Virus record (IMG/VR): IMGVR_UViG_3300025131_000073
Location: 1-47,767 of that record
Reading direction: 5' to 3' (one strand)
DNA: 47,767 nt
From: a virus
Positions within the stretch are counted from its first letter, which is position 1, and each line of letters begins with the position of its first letter. This document shows positions 7,404 through 17,399 of this stretch, in pieces. The translations under genes were made by a program, and so were the position numbers. The notes under the pieces were generated by a model. It ran no database searches. It worked only from the letters and a program-made list of their open reading frames with translations, and was not told where the DNA came from.

Positions 7404-7434
7404 GTATAGCTATCCGCAACGCGGACGTATATAC
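7404..7434. promoter_or_regulatory. 31-bp interrupted dyad, copy 1
   Basis: The pattern is GTATA-N4-TCCGC-N3-GCGGA-N4-TATAC, with both arms perfect here. It fills the gap between the end of the giant virion gene (7435) and the ribosome-binding site of the holin-like gene, so it is placed to control lysis-gene transcription on the minus strand. The same architecture recurs at 33358-33388 and 41874-41904. A dimeric regulator's operator is the simplest reading; an RNA hairpin is also possible. Confidence 0.75.
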
Positions 7435-10400
7435 TCACCTCGTGAAAGCCAATGCCTTCACTGTCGCCCTTGCGCGAGCGTCATCCATCTGGCGCTCGAT
7501 CAGGTCAGTTTCTTGCTTGGCCCTCCGTGCCTTAGCGCTTCGCAGGACTGAGTCCATGATCCCATCCATGGACGCTTCCCGTGCAACCACCTGCAGCATC
7601 CGCGAGTCCCCTTCACGCTCTGCTTCAGCCCAGGCGCTGCCAAGCTCAGAGATACGCGATCGGAGTTCATCCTGGCGCCTCCACAGGAGCCCAGAAGTCT
7701 CGAACCGTCGCTGGATGTCCGTGGGAGTCAGGCCCAGCGCGAACAAGGCACCCTGTCCCAGAGACACATCCGAGAGCAGCTTGTTGCCGGTGTTGAGACT
7801 CCGAAGGCTTCGATCCTCCAGCGCCTGCATTGCCTTGTACATTGTCCTGGGCGCAAGCGCGCGGAAGAACTGATCCCGTGTCCGCGAGCTAGCCATTGGG
7901 CTAGTCCCTGTGGCGGACCACTGATCCATCATCCCACCGATAGCCTTCCCCAGCGCCGACGCGCGATCCATCAGCGCGAAGCTGTACAGCATGCTCACGT
8001 CCCGCCCCAGGTCCGAACCCGGCGCCGCTGCGGAACCCTGCAGGGAAATCCCCGCGAACCCGGGGAGCCCGTAGAACATCCCGTCCATGAGTGCCCCAGT
8101 CACGTCCTCACCCAGGAGGTCTTCTGCCTCCCTCCTGTAGCCAAACCCATTGTAAGTCTGCTCGATCATGGACTTGTCAGAGAACGCCTCCACCGCGCCG
8201 TCCATGAGGGAGTATCCTGGTATGCCGCCTGCACCTGCAAGCACGCCCGTCCCAGCCATTTGCCACAGCAGTGGCGCCCAGTTCGCGCGCTGAACTCCCT
8301 CGTTGGTATACAGCATGAAGTTGGCGATATAGTGCGATGACCAATTCTTGAACAGCCCCAGGGTGCTCCCGACCGCGCCTTGCATGAGCCTCGATCTATC
8401 CGCGGCGGTGTACAGGAACATCGTCCGGTCAGTAAACTGCTTCGCGAATTGGTACAGCGCCTCGCCCTCCAGCCCGTGGAAATCTCTCCCTGCAATCCGT
8501 CCGAGGACAAAAGAGTGACCACGCGCTAGGACCTCCGTCCGCGCCGGGAGATAGCTAGAGATAGCCTCTACCCCAGCAAGGAATCCCTCGCTGTCCTTCC
8601 CAAAAGAGCTGCGCATTAGCACTCCCAGGCTGGATTTCTGCCCCACAAACTCCTCAGCAAACCGTGGGTCCAGGGCACCCTCTCGCATCCCCCTGGCGAT
8701 GTCCGCGATCAAGTATTTGTCCGCCCCGGCCAGCTCCTTGAAACTCTGGCGCAAAATCTTCAGTGGCTCTAGCACCGATGCACTGCCACGGATAACACCG
8801 TCTTTGCCTATCAGCGGCACTGTAGTGTAATGCCGTTGCAACACCTGGATTGGCGCGTTGAGCACGTAAGCAAGCTCTGGCATTGAGGTCTGGATTGTAG
8901 TCGCAGCGTTCAGCAGCGGGAACCCCAGGTTGCCCATGCCCAGTGTCCACTGGAACATCAACCTATTGGACTGGCGGAAAATCTTCGAGGCCCCATTGCG
9001 TCCGAGAAAGGGCTCCAGCGGCTTGTCTACATAAGACTCGATAAGCTTTGCCACTGGCCCAAGCTGGCCTGAGAGGTCATTCAAGCGCTCTTGCAGCTGG
9101 CGCTCCAGCTCAGGCTCTTCCCCTCGCAGCTTGCTGAGTTCCGAGGTATACAGCCCGTCTTTCCGTACCATGTTGTCAGCGATCAGCCTCTCGCGCGCGA
9201 AGATGTTGCGCTGGACAAGTTCCCTGAATTCCCGCAGAGTCATCGGCTCCGTAGAACCCATGAAGCCCTGGACACCCTTGGCCTCTTTAAGAAACGCGGG
9301 CGAACCCCCTACCCGAAGGGACTCCGCTGCCAGATTGCTCGCGCGCAGGAACTCATCTGAGCTCATGTTGATCTGGGCCGCCAGGTTGAGCTCCTCCGCA
9401 AAGCTCCGAGTTCCCAGCACGGACACCTTCATGAAGTCTCGATCCTGCCAGCGCACTGGCATTCCCTGCGCGCCCAGCTGCTCAGTGATCTCATTCGCCT
9501 CCCGCACTGCAGAAGCCTTATCCCGCCCGCTGGCTACCCAGACTACATCGCCGCGAGTCCCATCAGGGTTCACCTTCCGCACAGCGATACGGAAGTCCCC
9601 GCGCCAGGCCCGCGACAGCATATAGTGTCCCGGCAGGGGCACGAACTTCCCGCCATCCCCAAGGCCCTGCAGGATACCCAGCCGCCGGTTGAACTCGACA
9701 TCCAGCCCTTGCAGCCTTCGGAACAGGCTCTTCACCCCTTCCGAATAGGCACCAGACTCAACGGCCTCTAAGGGCAGCCTCTTGACAAAGATCACGTTGA
9801 CGTCCACGAGGTCTCTATCCGTGAACCCTTTCATTATATCGTCCAGACCGCCCTCGCGCTCGACCTTCCCAAGCAGGGTCCGCACCGCTGACTGCCCCAG
9901 GGCGAACTTCGGCACACCAAAGACGATCTCAGCCGCACGTTGTTCCGCGCGCGAGAACGCGTACCGGGCCGCGCCCCAGAGAGCCGACGCGCGTGGACTC
10001 GCGGTGAACTGCGCCAGCGTAGGCGAGACAAACATCTTCAGGAACCGCCCAGAGTTCAGCCCCGCTTGACCTATCTCCTGAGCCAGGGTGCGCAACTCGG
10101 GGCTGGCGCTCCGTTCCAGCATCGCAGACAGCATTGGCCCCATGGCCTTCGGGTTCCGCACTGCCTCGCCCAGGAATTCCCGTGTGGAGGTCGCCTCCAG
10201 GATATCCACGAATTCCCTGTAGATCGGCACACTCATCTTTTCCGCAGTGCGTATCTGTGCCTCAATAGGCCCAAAGGCATTCATCTTCACGTTGCGGGAA
10301 AACCCCGCATAGCTGCCCGGCGCGAAGAGTTCTGGCCTGTCGGTTTTAAAGATCACCCATTCATCCGCAGCGCCAGTCTTGTGCGGGTCCCCACGGAACT

Positions 10401-11496
10401 TCTTGGCCATCACGAACAGGCCCTCATTGCGCTCCTTGGTAACAAAGAGGTTCTGCCCCCTGGTTGGCCCCATGGACTCTTGCAGTTGAGTCAGCAGCTT
10501 CTTCGCCTTCGGGTCTGTTCCTGGCTGCACCACCCGCAGGAACTGGGTAAATTCCTCCAGGCGCCCCTCGAAGCCAGGCCCGAGTCGCTCTATCTCATCT
10601 GCACTTCGACGCAGTGCCTGGTGTGGGAAGGTCTCAAGTATGCTGGCAAGCATCGAGGCGCGGATGTTCTCGTCTTTGATCCCACCGCGCCCGACAACAT
10701 TAACTCGGAAGCCTCCCTCCCTGAGTATACTTTCCAGCTTGCGCGAGCGTTGCTGGCCATTCGCGCCGTCAAATGCCCGGAAGTGTTTTGTCTCCAGCGC
10801 AGGGATAGTCCTCTGTGAGCGAATATGCTGGATGAGGTCCCGCTCATAGTCATCCATTGCCAGCCGTACATCATCCGCATGGGGCTGCTGGCGCAGGGTC
10901 CTGAGCTTCCGCAGCTGCACATGCGGCACGGCGTTCAGGTTAATGTCCCTCGGGAGCAGAGCCTGGAGCTTTCGCCCTGAGCTTTGCAGCCGGCGCTTCA
11001 GCGGGATAGCCTGGGTGAAGCCCTTCAAGAGCCCGGCGCCGCCACCTATGAGGGCCAAGTCCAGCGCTGCGTCCCCGGCTACCCCAGCGGGGTCCTCGCC
11101 CAGCGTCGCGGCGAGAGCCACCCTCCCAGCCTCAAACGGCAGCAGCGCGCCGGTGGTCTCCAGTACCGTGGCCCGCACCGGCCTGCCAGCCTTAGCCGCA
11201 GCCTCTGCCCCACGGAACAAAGAGCTCACCAGCGGAAGCGCCTTGGAAGCTGCTTGCACTGGACGCAGGAACGGCACCAGGAAGGTCGCGCCTTCGCCTA
11301 GGAGTTCCGAGGTCAGCCCTAGCGCAGGGTTCCTTTGTCGAAACTTATCCACACCCTCCAAGGGGTCCAGCCCGATGAGTTCCGGGCCGGCGGCGGAGAT
11401 AGCACTCTTCCCAAAGAGCTCAACTCCCTCCAAGAAGTCAGGCTCAGTCGAGGGCGTCCCTATCAGGGCACGGACACGTTGTTCGCTGATGGGCAC
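7435..11496 (-). CDS. Giant virion protein, probable DNA-ejection/internal core protein
   Basis: 1353 residues, the largest gene. No enzyme motif is clear. The N-terminal 170 residues are Ala/Gly-rich with amphipathic helices; hydrophobic Gly/Ala stretches also occur near the C-terminal third (LLWQMAGTGVLAGAGGIPG). A central segment (about residues 620-680) reads like a small alpha/beta domain with GRDKASAVREANEI. Size, composition and position at the end of the structural block fit podovirus internal virion (ejection) proteins that form a channel across the cell wall. The start is GTG overlapping the upstream TAG. It may contain polyvalent-protein-type domains; a lytic domain was looked for and not seen. 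Confidence 0.6.
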   Translation of the reverse strand: MPISEQRVRALIGTPSTEPDFLEGVELFGKSAISAAGPELIGLDPLEGVDKFRQRNPALGLTSELLGEGATFLVPFLRPVQAASKALPLVSSLFRGAEAAAKAGRPVRATVLETTGALLPFEAGRVALAATLGEDPAGVAGDAALDLALIGGGAGLLKGFTQAIPLKRRLQSSGRKLQALLPRDINLNAVPHVQLRKLRTLRQQPHADDVRLAMDDYERDLIQHIRSQRTIPALETKHFRAFDGANGQQRSRKLESILREGGFRVNVVGRGGIKDENIRASMLASILETFPHQALRRSADEIERLGPGFEGRLEEFTQFLRVVQPGTDPKAKKLLTQLQESMGPTRGQNLFVTKERNEGLFVMAKKFRGDPHKTGAADEWVIFKTDRPELFAPGSYAGFSRNVKMNAFGPIEAQIRTAEKMSVPIYREFVDILEATSTREFLGEAVRNPKAMGPMLSAMLERSASPELRTLAQEIGQAGLNSGRFLKMFVSPTLAQFTASPRASALWGAARYAFSRAEQRAAEIVFGVPKFALGQSAVRTLLGKVEREGGLDDIMKGFTDRDLVDVNVIFVKRLPLEAVESGAYSEGVKSLFRRLQGLDVEFNRRLGILQGLGDGGKFVPLPGHYMLSRAWRGDFRIAVRKVNPDGTRGDVVWVASGRDKASAVREANEITEQLGAQGMPVRWQDRDFMKVSVLGTRSFAEELNLAAQINMSSDEFLRASNLAAESLRVGGSPAFLKEAKGVQGFMGSTEPMTLREFRELVQRNIFARERLIADNMVRKDGLYTSELSKLRGEEPELERQLQERLNDLSGQLGPVAKLIESYVDKPLEPFLGRNGASKIFRQSNRLMFQWTLGMGNLGFPLLNAATTIQTSMPELAYVLNAPIQVLQRHYTTVPLIGKDGVIRGSASVLEPLKILRQSFKELAGADKYLIADIARGMREGALDPRFAEEFVGQKSSLGVLMRSSFGKDSEGFLAGVEAISSYLPARTEVLARGHSFVLGRIAGRDFHGLEGEALYQFAKQFTDRTMFLYTAADRSRLMQGAVGSTLGLFKNWSSHYIANFMLYTNEGVQRANWAPLLWQMAGTGVLAGAGGIPGYSLMDGAVEAFSDKSMIEQTYNGFGYRREAEDLLGEDVTGALMDGMFYGLPGFAGISLQGSAAAPGSDLGRDVSMLYSFALMDRASALGKAIGGMMDQWSATGTSPMASSRTRDQFFRALAPRTMYKAMQALEDRSLRSLNTGNKLLSDVSLGQGALFALGLTPTDIQRRFETSGLLWRRQDELRSRISELGSAWAEAEREGDSRMLQVVAREASMDGIMDSVLRSAKARRAKQETDLIERQMDDARARATVKALAFTR

Positions 11497-12875
11497 TAGG
11501 GACCTGCAGGTGCCGGGGCGGTGATGCTACGGATGATCCAGTCTGTGAGACTCTGCCTGACGTCAGCCATGTCCTCAGGCTGTACACGTGTCATCAGGTC
11601 TTCCAGGCTTTCGTATCCGAAGGCTACAGCTGCTTGGTTATAGAGTTCCTGCGCCCGCGCTGGGTCTTGCGCGATGAACTGCATTCCCTCCGCGCGGGCA
11701 GCTGCAGGGATTTCCCCAGCCATAGCCTGCTGCAGCTGCCATTGCTCCAGCGCGTTCATCGACTGCGCCGCCGCGATGTTCCCGTACAGCCCTGCAATAA
11801 CCCGCAGGTTGGCCGCCGCGCTTTCCATGCGCGCCTGTGCTGCGTTCATGTTCTCACTTGCGACGGCCAGACGGTTTTGCTCATTCTCCGAGCGCACGTC
11901 GAAATCTGCGCGCGCGATCTGGCTTTCCAGCTCTGCTTGCGTGCGCGCAAAGTCCTGCTGCGCCGCTGCGAGTTCAGCCTCTTCTGACCGCTGCTGCTGG
12001 TCCAGCGCCGCCATGGACTCCAGCCCACCGGCGCCCGCCCCGGCAAGCAGCCCCGCAAGGCCAAAGTCTCCTAGCTCAGTGAGTCCCTGCAGTCCACCAC
12101 GCGCGATCCCCGCCAGGATGTTCGACGTGCGCAAGTCCTGATCCTCCTCCAGTGGCTGAGGCTCCCCACGCTCTAGCGCTTCCCGCGCGGCCTCGAAGTC
12201 AGGTGACGCCACGTCGCGCGCCTGGATTGTAGGTGCAGCCTCCGAGGTCTGCCCAAGCGCATCGAGGACAGACTGAAGCGCGCCGAGGTCAGGCCCGCCA
12301 GCAATTGCCGGAGGTGCAGTGGGAGCTGCCGCGGGAGCCACCCCAGGCACAGAGACTTCTGTTGCCGGTGCCCCGATCGGCTCGGATAAGAAATCATAGA
12401 TACTGGGGAGCCCAAGAGTCCCCACATCAATAAGCGCATTTGCTGCTCCGCGCAACATATGCTCACCACGCGGGGCGCCAGGCTCAGGGGGACCAAACCG
12501 CGGTGTCGGCGAGGTCAGAAAATCCCCAATCGCATCGAAGGTGTCGCTAAGAAAACTTCCAGGATTAACATTGTAGCCCGGGTACAAATCCGCTGGCCCT
12601 GGCGCTGGGAAACTTGGAGTCGCCGCGGACAGGTCAGGCCCCAGAGCCGGGTGGAATGCAGCGGCTGGAGAGGCTGCAGAAGCTACAGGAGGCGCAGAAC
12701 CAAAGGTGGGCAGACTCACATCGGGCGCGCCGGCAGGAACAAAACCCCTGGTTGCGCCAGTGGGCTGCACAGCTGGCACCGGGAGCCCTGTTGTCTGCGG
12801 GAACGGGTTGATGCTCCCTTGCAGGAGCAGAGCTTGCAGGATGTCCGGCGTGATCGAACCTTTGAGTTCTGCCAT
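11496..12875 (-). CDS. Ala/Gln-rich putative internal virion protein
   Basis: 459 residues. The N-terminal half is Pro/Ala/Gly-rich and low in complexity (residues about 20-190). The C-terminal half is a long coiled-coil-like region rich in A, E, Q and R (AELAAAQQDFARTQAELES, SENMNAAQARMESAAANL), as found in ejection proteins. It lies between two other putative internal virion genes. ATG 12875 has AGGA upstream. There is no enzymatic motif. Confidence 0.6.
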   Translation of the reverse strand: MAELKGSITPDILQALLLQGSINPFPQTTGLPVPAVQPTGATRGFVPAGAPDVSLPTFGSAPPVASAASPAAAFHPALGPDLSAATPSFPAPGPADLYPGYNVNPGSFLSDTFDAIGDFLTSPTPRFGPPEPGAPRGEHMLRGAANALIDVGTLGLPSIYDFLSEPIGAPATEVSVPGVAPAAAPTAPPAIAGGPDLGALQSVLDALGQTSEAAPTIQARDVASPDFEAAREALERGEPQPLEEDQDLRTSNILAGIARGGLQGLTELGDFGLAGLLAGAGAGGLESMAALDQQQRSEEAELAAAQQDFARTQAELESQIARADFDVRSENEQNRLAVASENMNAAQARMESAAANLRVIAGLYGNIAAAQSMNALEQWQLQQAMAGEIPAAARAEGMQFIAQDPARAQELYNQAAVAFGYESLEDLMTRVQPEDMADVRQSLTDWIIRSITAPAPAGP

Positions 12876-12884
12876 CTGCTTATC

Positions 12885-13871
12885 CTATATATCCGCGTAG
12901 CCCGGAGGACCTCGACGACCTAGCCTTGCTGCTGTGACTGGAGGTGCAGCGTAAGGCATTCCACCACCACCTCCGAAGAGGTTTGTGAGCGCCCCAGGGA
13001 AAGCCCCGCCGCCACCGAACAGACTCGCGGCCATCCCGGCGCCTCCAAGGAGCCCCGTGGCAATCTGCGAGCCAATTCCTGGAGTCCCACCAGAAACAGT
13101 TCGAGTATCGCTGGTCGTCCCCGAGGACCCCGCAGGGATAGTGCTGAGGATATTGGCCTCAGAGATCAGTGGCCTGAACGCGGCGCCTTCTGCCTCAGCC
13201 CGCTGCGCCAGAGCCTCTTGGATTGGCAACGCGTCCAGGGCACGTTGTCCGGCACCGGCGCCTCCGATAAGCTGCGCCGCAGGCAGCCCTGCCGTCGCGC
13301 CAGCAGTCAGCATCGCGAGCGCCTCGTCCCGCAACATGCTCTCCCTGGCGAAATTCTCTCCAACCATCCGCGCGGAGATATCACCAGTGGTTGTGCCGAC
13401 ATCCCGCCCTGCCTGCCGGATAGTCTCAGGCAACCGGATATTGTCTCCGGCGCCAAACAGTTGAGCCCTGGATGCAAGCTCTGGCAGGATGAGCTCGCTG
13501 AACTGTCGCTCTACTGGACGGATTGCCGCAGCGATGTTCTGCGCCAGCGCCGGGTTGCTCGCCGGGTCCAGGGTGTCCCCTCGCAGGCGCGCCAGGGCAA
13601 GCTCTCCGGCAGAGGCCCCGCCCTCAGCAAGCAACGGCAGAGCCTGGCGCCCAATGCCCTCCGCGAGCCCCAGAGCCTCAGTCTCCCGTGGGTCTGCCTG
13701 AGCCACGAACGGCCCGGCAAAGGGTGTGCTCGGCGCCCCAAGACTTGCAGCCCTCGCGCGCGGCGCAAGGCCAGTCTCTGGATCAAAGAAGAAAGGCCGG
13801 ATGTCAGAGGAAACCGTGTTGTCCGACTTCCCTACCGTCTTGGTCACTTCATCGCTCTTGCCAAAACCCAT
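12885..13871 (-). CDS. Ala/Gly-rich putative DNA-transfer/internal virion protein
   Basis: 328 residues, rich in A, G, L and P with many short helices (residues about 60-240) and a glycine-rich C-terminal tail (FGGGGAFPGALTNLFGGGGG). P22-type DNA-transfer proteins have this type of composition, with membrane-active glycine/alanine stretches. ATG 13871 is preferred over GTG 13874, with GGAG six bases upstream. Its role is inferred from composition and order. Confidence 0.55.
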   Translation of the reverse strand: MGFGKSDEVTKTVGKSDNTVSSDIRPFFFDPETGLAPRARAASLGAPSTPFAGPFVAQADPRETEALGLAEGIGRQALPLLAEGGASAGELALARLRGDTLDPASNPALAQNIAAAIRPVERQFSELILPELASRAQLFGAGDNIRLPETIRQAGRDVGTTTGDISARMVGENFARESMLRDEALAMLTAGATAGLPAAQLIGGAGAGQRALDALPIQEALAQRAEAEGAAFRPLISEANILSTIPAGSSGTTSDTRTVSGGTPGIGSQIATGLLGGAGMAASLFGGGGAFPGALTNLFGGGGGMPYAAPPVTAARLGRRGPPGYADI

Positions 13872-13880
13872 CACAGACTC

Positions 13881-14291
13881 CTAGGCATCATGCAGTTTCT
13901 TCACCAACGTCACCCGAGACTTAGCATATTGCGGCAGCAGCTTGATCCAGCCCTCACGACCTTCAACCTCAACCTCAGTGCAATTCTGAGCCTTTGCCCA
14001 GTCTTCGATCCCGCTGATCTTGTCCATCCAACGCCTGATACCAGTACCACAAACCCCAGTGATAGTACAGACTTTCTTCAGCGGAAATGTTGTAACATAC
14101 GTGAAGCATATACCCAGTATCTGCGGCCCTTCTGAGATACACCAGAGCTGCAGCTTTCCATGGAAGAGGTCTCCCTGGAGGTCCCCCGGGCGGTACTTGG
14201 CCTCTAGCATCCGCTCAAAGCCGTCCATATGCCACAGCCTTGGCAGTGCAGCCGCGGCGGCTTCGCTGGGTATGAGAGATAGGTCTATCAC
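13881..14291 (-). CDS. GNAT-fold-like small phage protein
   Basis: 136 residues. The pattern of an N-terminal helix, a beta hairpin (LQLWCISEG, ILGICFTYVTTFP) and the C-terminal signature VEGREGWIKLLPQYAKSRV is seen in phage proteins annotated as GNAT-like acyltransferases; the acetyl-CoA loop is not clearly preserved. These genes often sit between fibre and ejection-protein genes, and their function is unknown. The GTG start overlaps the fibre stop (GTGA). Confidence 0.5.
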   Translation of the reverse strand: MIDLSLIPSEAAAAALPRLWHMDGFERMLEAKYRPGDLQGDLFHGKLQLWCISEGPQILGICFTYVTTFPLKKVCTITGVCGTGIRRWMDKISGIEDWAKAQNCTEVEVEGREGWIKLLPQYAKSRVTLVKKLHDA

Positions 14292-15412
14292 ATCGTTGCC
14301 GTTGCTACGTTGCCGTACACAATTACTGATAAAAACTCTGGGTTCTGTGCATGATTTGCTGCATCTGAAACACTGATCCGAAATACATCAGATGCAGTAT
14401 CTTGAATACCTATATTATGAGGATTGCCACCCGACGAGTCTACTATAGCACTTATAGGATACCAACCATGAGTAGCTGTCGTTGTCACTGTAGCCATGTC
14501 CACAGATAAAAAGATATCAAATACACCTGTAGAAATTCGTTCCATGTTCCCCACATTATGCCCAAATATGGGGGCTACTTGTGTTGCAGTTGCAACTGGA
14601 CGATGAAATGAACCAACAGCAACTGGCATCAGCGGATGGTGCAGCAGCAAATCAGCTGGAATAGCCTTGGTGCCATTGGTGCCAGCTTGGACCTCGGTCG
14701 CGGTAGAGAGCTGGATACCCCCAATCGCATCATGGCGGGTCTCCCACAAGGTCCCCCAAGCCGTGGTATAGTCCCCATTAGCCGTCGCTGTGGCTGTGAC
14801 GGTTTGCAGGATGTACTCTGACGCGGAGCCCACAGCCAGTCGCGTGGCCGCTTTGTCCAGCCCGGCAATCACGATGTCGCCCTGGGTTGTCACGACCTGC
14901 CGCGAGTCCGCCGAGATATGCCATTCGGAGGCGCCTGAGATGATGGTGATTGCAGCGTACTGGGCACTCAATACTATCGTGGTAGCCCCGTCGATTGTCT
15001 CCGAGCCGTTTCCATCCACAGTGACGGTGTTGGTGCTGGAGTCGATCTTCTTGATTGTTGTCTCCAGCCCGGCGCCCGCAGAGGCCAAGGTTGGCAGCGT
15101 GACCGTGCGGTTCGCGCCCGAGGCATCCACCGTCACCAGCAACTGGTGTTCTGCCAGGGTGATGGTGTAGTCTGCAGTCTTGGCTAGGACAAGGCTGTCC
15201 CCTAGCGAGCCCCGGATGATCCAGCCGTCGTCGGAGGAGTTCCGCTGCTTGAGCACGTTGTTGGTGGTGTCTGCCCAGAGCATATAGGCAACCGTAGTGC
15301 TCGGCGCGGAGGCGCCTGACTGCAGCGACGTGATAGCCGCCAGGGCGTTGTTCACGTCCGTCCTGAAGTTCGGGAACGTCTGGTTGGCAATATTGAAATC
15401 GTGCTGGCTCAT
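14288..15412 (-). CDS. Tail fibre/spike-type receptor-binding protein
   Basis: 374 residues. The N-terminus SQHDFNIANQTFPNFRTDVN, followed by NALAAI, GAS.P.TT.AY.LWADTT and LKQRNSSDDGWI, is a recurring attachment module of phage tail fibres. The rest is beta-rich and Thr/Ala/Gly-rich (TVTLPTL, TVDGNGSETIDG, TTIVLSAQYAAITI), with a C-terminal domain from about residue 250 that may bind the host surface. The start ATG overlaps the upstream stop (ATGA). No chaperone or depolymerase active site was recognised. Confidence 0.75.
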   Translation of the reverse strand: MSQHDFNIANQTFPNFRTDVNNALAAITSLQSGASAPSTTVAYMLWADTTNNVLKQRNSSDDGWIIRGSLGDSLVLAKTADYTITLAEHQLLVTVDASGANRTVTLPTLASAGAGLETTIKKIDSSTNTVTVDGNGSETIDGATTIVLSAQYAAITIISGASEWHISADSRQVVTTQGDIVIAGLDKAATRLAVGSASEYILQTVTATATANGDYTTAWGTLWETRHDAIGGIQLSTATEVQAGTNGTKAIPADLLLHHPLMPVAVGSFHRPVATATQVAPIFGHNVGNMERISTGVFDIFLSVDMATVTTTATHGWYPISAIVDSSGGNPHNIGIQDTASDVFRISVSDAANHAQNPEFLSVIVYGNVATATM

Positions 15413-15840
15413 CCTCGTAGCTCCGTCACCAGTAGCGTCGCCCGGGACAACTCAGCCGGGCCTGTGAGGTTAACCTTGTAGATCACGTCTTGGTCCAGCG
15501 GCTCTTCCAGGGCCATCATGGAGATGGAGCCGCTCCCCAGAGAGACCTCATCGTAAACACTTGTGGTGCCACGCACCATCTGCCCAGTGACTTCTGCGTC
15601 AGCCTGCGCCATGAACAGCACAACAGTCAACGCCCTTGGCTGCTTCGGCACCGAGACAGTCAGGACCTCAGCCGCGCTGTCTCCCAGGGTCTGCGCATCC
15701 ATCGCAACCGCGCGCCACGCAGGACAGGCAGAGTATCGCGCTAGGTCTGTCAGGTAATCCGACAGGGCTCCACGGAGGTCTGTCAAGAACCCCTTGACGT
15801 CAGCCCTGGGAAGCGGCAGTTGCGGAACCCGAAATACCAT
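15409..15840 (-). CDS. Small virion-block protein, unknown
   Basis: 143 residues. The first 60 are helical (ADVKGFLTDLRGALSDYL); the rest is a beta-rich domain with hydrophobic strands (LTVVLFMAQ, SRATLLVTELRG). It lies between nozzle and fibre genes and overlaps both, which suggests a small tail or connector protein, perhaps linking fibre to nozzle. No family was recognised. Confidence 0.6.
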   Translation of the reverse strand: MVFRVPQLPLPRADVKGFLTDLRGALSDYLTDLARYSACPAWRAVAMDAQTLGDSAAEVLTVSVPKQPRALTVVLFMAQADAEVTGQMVRGTTSVYDEVSLGSGSISMMALEEPLDQDVIYKVNLTGPAELSRATLLVTELRG

Positions 15841-17399
15841 CAGAAATCATCCCCTCCAGCGACACCCAGGACCTCGAACCCACCCAGACGAAAGGCATCA
15901 TCAGTGGCTGTGCATGTCAACTTCACGGTCAAGAATGCTGTCTCCCTCTGGGAGTTGGTGAACTCAAACCCATCCGCAAGCGCCGCAGCGGTGTCCCAAT
16001 CAATCGAGTCGTCTATGTCCTCCTGGTAACCCAGGGTAATGTTGCAGCCTGCCCCTGCTAGGTCCCTGATCCGCGTTCTGACCACATCCACGAACTTGTG
16101 AACATCAGGGTCCCCGAGGTCCAGCGGCTTGGTCTGGACACTTTTCGCTAGCGCAGACCCGGCAGCGTTGTCCGTGCGCCCTTGTGCAAAGAGCCCACCA
16201 GTGGCTGTACCCCCAGTGGGGTAGTCTAGCACAGAGCGCTCTGTCGCCGCGCTCCGGCCGTAGTCCCCGATTGTCCAGCTGTTGTTGAGATATCCATAGG
16301 CCAGGCTTTCGCTATTGTCTGTATCGGACCCCTTGGGGTAATACCAGACAATGCGGCTTTGCGCCTCATCGTGCCAGCCCCAAATCTTGGTCTGTTGCGC
16401 TGTGTTGAGGTTGTCGGTGATGTAGGAACGGAGCGCAGGGTCGCTTATGTAGTCAAAAGCCTCACTCCCATCACTCGCCCAGATACCCAGAGGTCCCCAG
16501 CCATAGTGCCGCCCGTTGGCCTCCACTACCGAGTGTTTCGACAGCGCGCCAATCCCTGTAGCCGCGCGCTTGTGCCCGAACATGAACGGCGCCTGGACAA
16601 AACTCAACCTGAACGAGGCATTCGCTCCGTACATCATGATAGCATCGCCAAGCATCACCGCCGCGACCATGGCCCCCGGGAGCTCGCGCACAATCGCCTG
16701 TCCTGCTGTTGGATACTGCACAGGGTCCCAGTTCTCTGGCTGACCCGCAGCGCACCAGGAGTACCCGCGGTCGGAGTCCGAGGTGTTAAACAGTAGGAGG
16801 AACTGACCCAGGCGCAGCACGATCTCAGCGGTGTCCACCAGCACCCCCGCGAGGGCAGCAAAGGCAGTGGTCTCGTCCTCCTTGTAGACCTGCACAGCAT
16901 CAATCCCGTTGGCGGCGAAGGTCCAGTCCCCCCAGGACTCCATGCTCCAGAGTGTAGCCGGCGTGGTTTCCAATTGGTCAGTGAAGCCCTGGTAGAGGCC
17001 GCCCAGGCTAGCTACGGCTCCGCCTGTGGTTCGCTGGAGACTTGTCGCCGTGCCGATGTAAACCGCAAGGCCGCCGGTGGACAGGCGCTGTTGTAGTAGG
17101 CCGTTGATGGGAACAGCAAGAGAATTAGAATAGGTAGTCCCTGGACCACCATCATCGAAGTCCCCAGGTGCATCATCGAAATCTCCCGTTGCGTCGTCGA
17201 ACAACAGAGGGAACCCGTCCGGGGTGTTCCAGCCTTTGTCGGTTAGCACCGCTCCGTCATGGAACACAACATTGGAGCCAGTTTTCCACAGCGGTACACT
17301 GAACTCATGCACAGAGGGAAACACCCCGGAGTCCAGGGGAATTTGCACAGTGTCCTGGATCGACGCGCGCTTGGGATATGCAGCGAGCCGGTCAGCCAT
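15840..17399 (-). CDS. Tail nozzle-like protein (P22 gp10-type)
   Basis: 519 residues. The body is a series of beta segments with conserved-looking turns (FHDGAVLTDKGW, LYQGFTDQLETTP, SWGDWTFAANGIDAVQVY, SDRGYSWCAAGQPENWD, GWGPLGIWASDG, ARSRIVWYYPK-like), as in P22 gp10-related tail nozzles that form a beta-propeller and close the tail. It follows the adaptor gene, as expected for a short tail. ATG 17399 is preferred; the longer frame would need TTG 17441, and the ATG start overlaps the adaptor stop by 8 bases. Confidence 0.65.
   Translation of the reverse strand: MADRLAAYPKRASIQDTVQIPLDSGVFPSVHEFSVPLWKTGSNVVFHDGAVLTDKGWNTPDGFPLLFDDATGDFDDAPGDFDDGGPGTTYSNSLAVPINGLLQQRLSTGGLAVYIGTATSLQRTTGGAVASLGGLYQGFTDQLETTPATLWSMESWGDWTFAANGIDAVQVYKEDETTAFAALAGVLVDTAEIVLRLGQFLLLFNTSDSDRGYSWCAAGQPENWDPVQYPTAGQAIVRELPGAMVAAVMLGDAIMMYGANASFRLSFVQAPFMFGHKRAATGIGALSKHSVVEANGRHYGWGPLGIWASDGSEAFDYISDPALRSYITDNLNTAQQTKIWGWHDEAQSRIVWYYPKGSDTDNSESLAYGYLNNSWTIGDYGRSAATERSVLDYPTGGTATGGLFAQGRTDNAAGSALAKSVQTKPLDLGDPDVHKFVDVVRTRIRDLAGAGCNITLGYQEDIDDSIDWDTAAALADGFEFTNSQRETAFLTVKLTCTATDDAFRLGGFEVLGVAGGDDF

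Noticed and set aside
7404-7434. The dyads as hairpin promoters for an N4-type virion RNA polymerase
   Set aside because: The 5-bp stem with 3-base loop recalls N4 promoters, but no giant virion RNA polymerase is coded here.
7391-7438. Longer holin start (16 extra residues)
   Set aside because: It would translate the dyad; GAGGAG is placed for ATG 7390.
10943-14135. Long plus-strand frames opposite the ejection-protein genes
   Set aside because: Arg/Pro/Ser-rich mirrors of Ala/Gly-rich genes on the minus strand, without coupled starts or ribosome-binding sites.
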